Made by a program: the position numbers and the translations under genes. From contig JANCYW010000005.1 in the NCBI GenBank assembly GCA_026184775.1, forward strand, positions 396,501-460,500: a stretch of DNA of 64,000 nucleotides. Direction: 5' to 3'. The notes under the pieces were generated by a model. The model saw only the letters and a program-made list of their open reading frames with translations. It searched no databases and had not been told where the DNA came from. Source of the stretch: Cyanidium caldarium (taxonomy: Eukaryota; Rhodophyta; Bangiophyceae; Cyanidiales; Cyanidiaceae). Each line of letters starts with the position of its first letter. The stretch's first letter is position 1. Positions 54,701 to 62,688 of this stretch are shown piece after piece.

Positions 54701-56062
54701 TTACGACGACGAGATCGCCGAGTCCGGCATCACCTCCACGTCCGCCGTCTCCAGTTCCGTCCCCAACTCGTTCTCTCGGTCAAACCGGATTTTGCTCAGG
54801 TACCCGTCGAGGGAGGCGACGAGCAGGTACGAGGCGTCCGGGGCCCAGGCCATGTCGGTCAGGTAGGCCAAGTGCAACCCGGCGCAGCGGGCGATAGGAT
54901 GCGAGTGTTGGGTGTCGTACAGGAACACTTGCGTCTGGGTGGCCACCGCCACTACCAGACGGTCGGTGCGGGGCGGGAAAGCCTCGCCTGTTGTTACACC
55001 CTCCACCGCCGGCACCGGGTGATATCGTCGCGGGCAGAAGCGCACCGCGATGACCGGCTCGCCGTGGCCGTCGAGGTGTCCCCACGGCATGTGCAAGTGG
55101 CGCCGCGCAAACACGTGCACCGCATGGCAGCGACTTTTGAGCACTTTGGCCATGTCCCTCTTTTCACTGCTGCTGTTGTCCGTCGCATACGCCAACGACG
55201 CCGGACACGCCAGCACCTGCCCATCTGGACTCCATGCCAGCCGCCGGAAAAAGTGCAATATGCCCTGACCGGCAAACCACCGCAGCGCCGGTGCTGGTTT
55301 GCTCTTGGTCGCGACGGTCTGATCGCGACCGGCTGCACCGATCCCATCCTCCGCCTCATCCGGCTCTTCGCGCTTCTCGAACGCATGGGTGCTGACGCAG
55401 CCACACGGCACCAGGCGCCGACCGCCGCGCGTCCATTCATACATCCGCAACGTGCGGTCCGCGCCCAGGGAGCACAAATATTTGCCCAGCGGATCCCACG
55501 CCACACCCTGCACATAGTTGGTGTGCTCGCGCAGGGAGGCCACGCGGCGCGGGCGCGACGACTCGCTCATATCCCACACCGCCACGGTGTTGTCCACCGA
55601 GGCCGTGGCCAAATGCCTGCCATCGACACTCCACGCCATATCCATAATCATATCGTTATGTTCGTGCAGGGTGGCCTCCAGCCGCCACTTGCCTTGCGCC
55701 GAGTCATACTCCCACAGGATGGCGTAGCCGTCATCGGCGCCCGACGCCAGTCGATGCGACCGCGCCGGATCGAACCGCACCACCGACACCGCCGCCGCGT
55801 GCCCCTCCAACGCCTCCACAAAAGTCACCTGTTTGGCAGAGGCAGCCGCTGCTGCCATCAATCGCTGCCGCTTGCCCCATTTGCCGCCCACCGCCGGACC
55901 ACCCCGATGGGAGGCGATCGCTCCGTCCCCTGCCGCTACCCGCCACAACGACACCCGACCGTCCTGTCCGCCCGTGGCCACCAGCCCCTCCTTTGATATG
56001 TCCACCGAGAATATCGACTTGTTCCGCTCGTGCCACTCTATCTCTATCACCTGTGCTTTCAT
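54701..56062 (-). CDS. Chromatin assembly factor 1 p60 subunit (CHAF1B/FAS2/Cac2)
   Basis: 453-aa WD40 protein. The start MKAQVIEIEWHERNKSIFSVDI matches CAF-1 p60, followed by VATGGQDGRVSLW, VVRFDPARSHRLASGADDGYAILWE, HNDMIMDMAWSVDGRHLATASVDNTVAVWD, and HTNYVQGVAWDPLGKYLCSLGADRTLRMYEW. CAF-1 deposits H3-H4 onto newly replicated DNA. The later repeats are more divergent, with an insert near TFFR-like residues (KRDMAKVLKSRCHAVH). Frame open to 56311, but the conserved start is at 56062. Confidence 0.9.
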   Translation of the reverse strand: MKAQVIEIEWHERNKSIFSVDISKEGLVATGGQDGRVSLWRVAAGDGAIASHRGGPAVGGKWGKRQRLMAAAAASAKQVTFVEALEGHAAAVSVVRFDPARSHRLASGADDGYAILWEYDSAQGKWRLEATLHEHNDMIMDMAWSVDGRHLATASVDNTVAVWDMSESSRPRRVASLREHTNYVQGVAWDPLGKYLCSLGADRTLRMYEWTRGGRRLVPCGCVSTHAFEKREEPDEAEDGIGAAGRDQTVATKSKPAPALRWFAGQGILHFFRRLAWSPDGQVLACPASLAYATDNSSSEKRDMAKVLKSRCHAVHVFARRHLHMPWGHLDGHGEPVIAVRFCPRRYHPVPAVEGVTTGEAFPPRTDRLVVAVATQTQVFLYDTQHSHPIARCAGLHLAYLTDMAWAPDASYLLVASLDGYLSKIRFDRENELGTELETADVEVMPDSAISSS

Positions 56063-56315
56063 CAAAAACGGAGTCGATGCGCCACACCTCGTCGAGGCGC
56101 GCCCTCTTTCGCGCCCACGCGAAAACGCCACCGACCTGCCGCGGTGCGCAGCGGTCTGCGAAACCGCGGCAACCCGCACGGACACGAGGTGGCCGATGCG
56201 GGTTGCCGCGTAAGCACACACTGCATTGCAGGATTTATGGACGGCAACGTGTTCATCCATATATGAGGACATTGGAACGAGAAACATTTTTCTCATCGGC
56301 TCATCTCCCACGCTC

Positions 56316-58445
56316 TTATCCCGCCTGACCGAGCACGTAGTCGAGCGCCTGGTCGGGATCCTCCACCCGCCAGGTGCCGTCGCGCATCAGTCGACACACC
56401 CGCTCGTGGTGCTGCAGCAGCGTGGGGCGGTTGCCCACGCTCAGCACCGTCACGTTCATCTCCTTGAGCAGGCGGTACATGCGGCGCTCGTTGTCCACGT
56501 CGAGGCCGCTGGTGGACTCGTCCAGAATGGCCAGCTCGATGCGTTTCGGTTGCAGCAGCAGGCGCGCGAATGCCAGCCGCTGCTGCTCGCCAAGCGACAG
56601 GATGGCGGCGAAATCGCACTCCACATCCAAACCGCCGAGGCGGTCGAGCAAGTCCGGCAGGTTCACTTTGCGCAGCACCTCGCGCACCGTCTCGTCGCTC
56701 ACGTGTTGCAAGTCGTGGCCGTGGCGCGGGTAGAAGAGGTTCTGGCGTAGCGTGCCCAACGCCAGATACGGCCGTTGTGAAATGAAGAGCGTGTGTTCCG
56801 GGCTGGCGCGCCGGTACACTGCGCCGCTGCCGCGCTTCCACAGCCCGGCGATGGCGCGAATGGTGGACGACTTGCCGATGCCGCTCTCGCCCGCCACCAG
56901 CACCCGCATGCCGTTGGATATTAGCAGGTCGAGTTGGTTCACCAACAGTCGCCGCCCGTTGGGCGTATACACCGACAACTTGTCCAGCACCAGCACGTCG
57001 TTGGCGCTGGGCATGGTGGCCGCACCAATACGCACCAGGATGCGACTGCCGGCGGCGGCGCCGTCATCACCGCCCCCGCCGGCCGCCTTCGAAGGAATGA
57101 CCGGCTCGCCGAGCGCCGACTGAAAATCGTGCAGCCGATTCACCGCCGCCGCAAACGCCGACAAGTTGACGAACTCGTGCACCACCAGCGACAGGTCGTT
57201 CAGCACGTGGTTGTAGCTGAAGAACGCCTGACTCAGCGCGCCCAGCGGAATCTGACCGCTGAAATAGCGCTCGCTCACCACCACGGCCGGCACCACCTGG
57301 ATCAAGAAGCGATACCAGGTGGTGGCGAACTGCACATTCCGCTGCAGTCCCAGCAGCCCGAGCATGTTGTCGTAGGCGCCACGGAAGCGCCGGATGACCT
57401 CCGCTTTCTCCTGCTCCTCGCCACTGTAAAACGCAATCGATTCGGCGTTCTCGCGCACCCGCACCAACGAGTACCGAAAGTCGGCCTCGAGACGCAGCTG
57501 CTGCGTGTTGCGTCGCACCAGATCGCGCCCAATCCACAGCGTGATGCTGGTGCCGAGGGTGGCGTACACCACCAGGATGTAGAACAGCTGCGATTGGATG
57601 CGGTACAGAATGACGCTGAACAACAGCAGGTCGAAAAAGGCCACCACCGCCGTGCACCCGAAACCCATGGCCTTGTCGGTGAACGAGCGGATGTCCTCGC
57701 TGATGCGCTGATCCACATTGTCCAGGGTGAGCGGGGTGGCAGCCGCCGTGCCCGCGCCGCCGCCACCACCTCCCAATGACCCCATGGCGATGCGGTTGCC
57801 GATCTCGTAGTAGCGCTTGTCGGCGAAGTAACCGCCCAGCAGCCGCTCGGTGAGAAACCGGCGCCACAGCAGCACCGTGCGCTGCTTCACCCACTCGAAC
57901 AGGGTGAGCAGCGGCGGGCCGAGCACCAGCGCGCTCACATACACCAGCAGAAAGTTGCGATACTTGGGCACGTCCTTGGCGTTCAGGGCATTCCAGAAAA
58001 AACGCTGCACAAACGATAGCGATACGGCGTACAGGGTGGTGGCAAACGCCAGCAGCAGCGTGCCCAGCGTCCACAGCCAGGCGCTGCGGCGCACATCCGG
58101 CTCCGTCCAGAACGGCACCGACAGCGCCGCCAGCCTCCGCATCAGCGCCGCCGCGCGCGCCACCCGCTGTTGCCAGACGTTGGGCGTTCGCTGCTGCAGC
58201 ATGCCGTCCGTGTTGGCGGCGGTGCTTGCTTGCAACTGCCGACATGAGGGTTGAGGGTGGAGTTGCGCCCGTCGACAACGCTCCATCCAAGGCGCGTGGA
58301 CGCGCTGGCGTGCCCGCAGCCATCTCCTCCCCACCCAGGCGCTGGCGGCGTGACCCACATCCCCGCACACCGGTGGCAGTTGCCGGTGCGCAAAACTGCG
58401 CGACAGGGCACCGGACCGCTTTCCCAGTGCAGTCACAAAAGCCAT
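56316..58445 (-). CDS. ABCD-type half ABC transporter, plastid-targeted
   Basis: 709 aa with an N-terminal membrane domain (about residues 110-420; SLSFVQRFFWNALNAKDVPKYRNFLLVY) and an ABC domain: Walker A GESGIGKSST, signature LSLGEQQRLAF, Walker B LAILDESTSGLD. The membrane segment is like the SbmA/BacA and cyanobacterial ABCD2 relatives (VDQRISEDIRSFTD is the ABCD EAA-like segment). The N-terminal 90 residues are Arg/Ser-rich, consistent with a plastid leader, and the ATG at 58445 keeps it. Plastid ABCD transporters may move fatty acyl or vitamin B12-type cargo; cargo here is unknown. Confidence 0.87.
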   Translation of the reverse strand: MAFVTALGKRSGALSRSFAHRQLPPVCGDVGHAASAWVGRRWLRARQRVHAPWMERCRRAQLHPQPSCRQLQASTAANTDGMLQQRTPNVWQQRVARAAALMRRLAALSVPFWTEPDVRRSAWLWTLGTLLLAFATTLYAVSLSFVQRFFWNALNAKDVPKYRNFLLVYVSALVLGPPLLTLFEWVKQRTVLLWRRFLTERLLGGYFADKRYYEIGNRIAMGSLGGGGGGAGTAAATPLTLDNVDQRISEDIRSFTDKAMGFGCTAVVAFFDLLLFSVILYRIQSQLFYILVVYATLGTSITLWIGRDLVRRNTQQLRLEADFRYSLVRVRENAESIAFYSGEEQEKAEVIRRFRGAYDNMLGLLGLQRNVQFATTWYRFLIQVVPAVVVSERYFSGQIPLGALSQAFFSYNHVLNDLSLVVHEFVNLSAFAAAVNRLHDFQSALGEPVIPSKAAGGGGDDGAAAGSRILVRIGAATMPSANDVLVLDKLSVYTPNGRRLLVNQLDLLISNGMRVLVAGESGIGKSSTIRAIAGLWKRGSGAVYRRASPEHTLFISQRPYLALGTLRQNLFYPRHGHDLQHVSDETVREVLRKVNLPDLLDRLGGLDVECDFAAILSLGEQQRLAFARLLLQPKRIELAILDESTSGLDVDNERRMYRLLKEMNVTVLSVGNRPTLLQHHERVCRLMRDGTWRVEDPDQALDYVLGQAG

Positions 58446-58730
58446 GAGGCAGAATTCGAAGCAACGGGATACCGCGCCCGCCACTGTGCTGATGCGGGAC
58501 AAGTGTTCGGCTGACCTGGCGCTGAACAACGTTTCCGCCTCTCGGGAGTGGGGCTCTCCCACAGGCGCGCGCCGCGCTCGCGCAAGGGCGGACGCCGAGC
58601 GATGAGAAGAAGAAGAGGAAGGCGCCCTCAAGTTGGCGATCCACGACCTATCGGTGCCGAGCGTCGCACCACCGAATCACCCCGAGACTCACTGTCGGTA
58701 CGATCGAATGTTAAGAAATCTACGCCTCCT

Positions 58731-60479
58731 CTACATGCCCAGCCATAACATGCCCAAATAGCCGACGGAAACGATGGCACCGCCGGCCAGCACCGTCAGC
58801 GGGAGGCCGGAGCGCATAAACTCGCGCGCATCCACGTACGGCAGGCCGAGCTCGTTCTCGGTGTTCACCACGGCCATATTGGGGAAACTGGACACCGGCA
58901 GGGCCATTGCGCCGGAGCAGGCCAGCGCGCCGCCCATGACCAGCAGGCGCGGATGTCCGAGCGAGGTGCCCAGCTCGGCCAGGATCGGGCTGACGATAAT
59001 GCTGGTGACGGTGTGGCTCATCACGCAGGCGATGAGCAATGTGAAGGCGGCAAAGGTGGTGAAGATGCGCCACAAGCCGGCGCCTTCGACGGCCTCCTCG
59101 ATGGTGGCGGCGATCACCTCCAGCAGCCGGCTGCTGCGCACTGCCGCCCCGAGCACGATACCGCCCGACACCAGGTAGATGACGTTGAACGGCAGCGCAT
59201 TGAAGTCCTCCTTGCTCAATAAGCCGGTGCCCATAAACACCAGCACCGGCACCAGAGCTACGATGCCGTCGCCGCCCAGGCGCTCGGAAACGCTCTTGCT
59301 GATCCACAGCGCCACCGTCACTGCCACCGTGAGCAACACCACCACGTGGCTGGATCTGATGTCCTTGCCACGCAGCGGTCGATGCATCGGGAAGGCCGGC
59401 AGCGCCGCCATGCCGCCGTGCCCAAAGCGCACCAGCAGAAACGCATGCGACACCAGCACCAACAGCACACTCAACGGGAGCGCCACACTGAGCCATTCGC
59501 TGAACGAGATGCTCTGCGAACTGCGCAGCGCGTCCAACGCGATGGCGTTCTGCGGTGAGGCGATCGGCGAGGTCATGCCGCCGATGTTGCACGCCACCGC
59601 CACACCCAGCAGCGCGCACTTGGTGAAGGGTGTGCCCGGCGGCAACGCTCGCAGCACCGGCAGGATCAGACCCACCAGCAACACCGGCGCGGCCACGTTG
59701 GACACCAGCATCGACAACACCAGCCCCAGCAACATCAACAGCATCAGCACCTCCTGGGGTCGGCGCGTGCGGCTTAGCACCGCCACCGCCAGCGTCTTGT
59801 CAATGGCGTACTTGCTCAACGCCGCCGCAATGCTGTAACCACCCAGGATCAACAGCACCACCGGACTGCTCATGGCGGCAATGGCGGTGCGCGCCGCCTC
59901 CGCCGGCGGCAGCACCTGTGCGCCCTTCTTGTCCAAAAACACGCCCGCCGCCACCGAAGCTAGCGGAATGGCCAGCGAGGTCACGTACAGCGGCACCGCC
60001 TCGGTGGCCCACAGCATGGTCGCCGCCACCATCAGCGCCAGACACCGTTGCGCCGCCCCACCGTCATCGGCATTCGGGGCGTGCCGCGCCGCGCCGCCCA
60101 CGTGATGCCGCTGCAGAAACCCGAACAGCCGCCGCGGCGCCCACGATATCGCCAGGAACAGCGCCAGCGCCACCACAAAAGGCACCGGCCGGAATGTCGC
60201 AAACGGCCGGTCGCGCTCGCCGGTCTTCTTGGCGTGGGTGCCGCGCTTCCGCCGCTCGTCCAGCAACATATCCCGCCAGATGGTGTTCCGCTCCCATACG
60301 ATCAGGTCGCGCACCGACTCGTTTAACTCGTTCCGCGCCGACTCCACATCGCCGTCATAAAACAGTCGCGCAAACTCAAACTCCACACCCTCCCGCAAGT
60401 GCCGCAGCCGCGGCGGCGAGGCCGACGCCGCTGCCTCGCCGTGCTTGCCGCCCCATTCGAGATCGAACGACACCACCAT
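58731..60479 (-). CDS. SLC13-family (Pho87/90/91-like) anion transporter without SPX domain
   Basis: 582 aa. About 12 hydrophobic helices carry the SLC13/DASS motifs MLWATEAVPLYVTSLAIPL, SNVAAPVLLVGL and SHTVTSIIVSP, plus GVAVACNIGGMTSPIASPQN. The short N-terminus includes the ERNTIWRDML segment, which (from memory) in yeast Pho90/Pho91 follows the SPX domain, so the transporter looks like one whose SPX domain is missing. This suggests a phosphate role, but sulfate or dicarboxylate cannot be excluded. Divergent from an SPX-only gene 430 bp away. Confidence 0.85.
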   Translation of the reverse strand: MVVSFDLEWGGKHGEAAASASPPRLRHLREGVEFEFARLFYDGDVESARNELNESVRDLIVWERNTIWRDMLLDERRKRGTHAKKTGERDRPFATFRPVPFVVALALFLAISWAPRRLFGFLQRHHVGGAARHAPNADDGGAAQRCLALMVAATMLWATEAVPLYVTSLAIPLASVAAGVFLDKKGAQVLPPAEAARTAIAAMSSPVVLLILGGYSIAAALSKYAIDKTLAVAVLSRTRRPQEVLMLLMLLGLVLSMLVSNVAAPVLLVGLILPVLRALPPGTPFTKCALLGVAVACNIGGMTSPIASPQNAIALDALRSSQSISFSEWLSVALPLSVLLVLVSHAFLLVRFGHGGMAALPAFPMHRPLRGKDIRSSHVVVLLTVAVTVALWISKSVSERLGGDGIVALVPVLVFMGTGLLSKEDFNALPFNVIYLVSGGIVLGAAVRSSRLLEVIAATIEEAVEGAGLWRIFTTFAAFTLLIACVMSHTVTSIIVSPILAELGTSLGHPRLLVMGGALACSGAMALPVSSFPNMAVVNTENELGLPYVDAREFMRSGLPLTVLAGGAIVSVGYLGMLWLGM

Positions 60480-60909
60480 GGGTTGTCTACGCCACCAGCG
60501 CCATGAAAGTGTCGGAATTGAAGCGGACGCCGCGCGAACCGGATATCCACCCTGTGCTGTGTATACGCCCCTCCACTCCGTCCACCTCAGGCACTTTGGA
60601 CGCCTCCTCGGTCCCGACGGTGCGCACCGCTCCACGTTGTTGCCCGCGCGTGTCGCCCGGATCGCTGCACGGCCGCGCGCTGAGGGCATCGGGCTGGCGC
60701 GCGACGAGATAGGCCGCCGGCTGGACAAGTTCGCAGGGCAGGCGATGCAATTGAGACAGAGAGCTCAGAAGGTTGGGTATACACTGGGGTAACCGGGTCA
60801 TTTCAGGCCTAAAGCAGCGTGCGCCAGTGGAGTGTATGTCGATAGACGCGTGGGAGTAGAGAAGGGCCTCCTTTCCGCGCCGCCCACCTTTTGGGTGCTC
60901 CTGCCCCCG
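60480..60909. other. Divergent promoter region between SLC13 and SPX genes
   Basis: 430 bp. Two copies of a GTGTATAC-type octamer lie in inverted orientation near 60565 and 60778. They could be core promoter elements for each gene; I see no plant P1BS-like (GNATATNC) site and no protein-like frame. Confidence 0.4.
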
Positions 60910-61437
60910 ATGAAGTTCTCCAAGCAGCTCGTGTACAACGCGGTGGCCGAGTGGCGCGACCACTACATGGATTATGGGGACTTGAAAAAATATGTATCGC
61001 GTTTGGGAAGTTTGCGGCAGCAGTTGACCAAGAGCGGCGGCGGCGGCGGCGACCCGTCCAGAGACTTGCCGCTGGAACGGTACACCCGGTGGGGCGAGGT
61101 ATCGGCGGCCGATGGGGCGTTGCTCACCACCGCTTCCCCGACTCCATCGCCAGGACCATGCGCTACGCCGGAAGAGCAGGAGGTGGCGGCGTTGCATGCC
61201 AAGGCGGCGCTGCGCACTACGCTGCCGCTGGCTACCGCCTCACACGATGCGCGGCCGGCGTCGCGCACCAACAGCGTGGCATCGTCGCTGCGGGAGGCGC
61301 CCACCAGTCCGACGCTGCGTCCGACGGCGGAAGTGCCCGCCCCAGCGACGAACGGGAAGGGTGAGGACGCGAATGCGTCTAGCAGATCACGGGCGCATCC
61401 CGCCGAGCACGCGACGAAGCACAGCCTCAGCGATGAA

Positions 61438-61469
<32 letters not shown>

Positions 61470-62577
61470 TTCGGATGAAGATGACGAGGCTTCTCATCGC
61501 GCGATGGAGGCGAGCGGAGGGGCAGCGGCTGCCTCCGCCAGTGGCCCGTCCGAGGCCGGCAATGCTGCGGCGGACGACACCTCTTCGTCGAAGACGGCGA
61601 CCAAAACCGCAACCGACCCGACCGTCGGCAGCAAATCCGTCAATAACAGTTCTTCGTCCGCCCTGCCGCGGGCGCTGCGGCGCAAAGCTAGCTCCAATGT
61701 GTTGTTCGAACTGGAGCACGGCCAGCCGCGACATGCACCCAGCGACTACTATAGTATGCCGGCGGGCGCAGGCGCTCCGCGCGGTCGCAGCGGGGATTCG
61801 GGTCGACCGCCGCGACCCGGAAGACCTGCCGCCGGCAGCACCGCATCGGGTGTCGCCAGCGCGACGGCTTCGCCATCGCCCGGTGCATCGCCGCCGTCCG
61901 ATGCTGTCGGCGGCATGATGCCGCCAGCACCGGCGGTTCAGTATCCCGAAGAGACCCAACTGCCGCCATTGCCGCCCGCTGGCGGCACCCCGCAACCTCT
62001 GTCGCAGCCAGTTGAACATACTCCGCTGCTGGGGGCATCGACCACCGCCGCCGCCACCGCTGTCGCATCACCCGGTCTGGCGAGCCGCATGGTACAATCA
62101 CTGGGATGGCGATCGGGCGCCGCCGCTCCATCCAGTGGGCAGGCGACCGCCTCGTCTACATCCGCATCACCGACTGCACCCGCCGCCGAGTGGCTTGCCC
62201 AACGTCGCGACGCCTTTCAGCGCCTCGAGCACAAGTTTTTCGAGCGCCTGCACCTGGAGGCGCACAAAGTGGAGACCTTTTTTCTGGCGATGCAACGCGA
62301 GCTGGCCCGCATCACCGAAGCGTTGGCCATCGATGCGCAGCACGCGCGCGCCTGCGATGACCACGCCCGGCTGGCCGCGCTGCGGCGTCGCTACCACGAG
62401 CACTACCTGGAGATTGTGGAGCTGATGAATTTCACCGAACTCAACGCCACCGGTTTCGAGAAGATCCTCAAGAAACACGACAAGGTGCTGGGCGTGGAGA
62501 CCAAGGCGCCCTACTTGGCGAATGTGTTGCAGCGGTTGGCGTTCTATAGGGCTGCCCAAGAGCAACGCGCCGGGTGA
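60910..62577 (+). CDS. Stand-alone SPX-domain protein with long acidic insert
   Basis: 555 aa. The N-terminus MKFSKQLVYNAVAEWRDHYMDYGDLKKYV is the first SPX block and the C-terminus holds the rest: LEHKFFERLHLEAHKVETFF, then EIVELMNFTELNATGFEKILKKHDK (Lys cluster that binds inositol pyrophosphates). Between them is a roughly 380-residue insert with a run of about 13 Asp (61437-61469), poly-Ser and Pro-rich stretches. There is no transporter or RING domain after SPX. It should sense phosphate status; partner likely a phosphate transporter (inference from the neighbour). Confidence 0.9.
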
Positions 62578-62688
62578 GGAGAGCGAGGGAGATGGAGGTG
62601 GAGGCGGTGGACGGTGATTCGGGAAAAGTGGAGAATGGATGCGTTGCTGCCATGTCCGATGTTCTTTACAATGGCGGTGTGTGGGAAT

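Noticed and set aside
57067-58644. 525-codon minus-strand frame overlapping the ABCD gene
   Set aside because: Same strand but another frame, Gly/Ala/Arg-rich, no motif; the ABC motifs are in the neighbouring frame.
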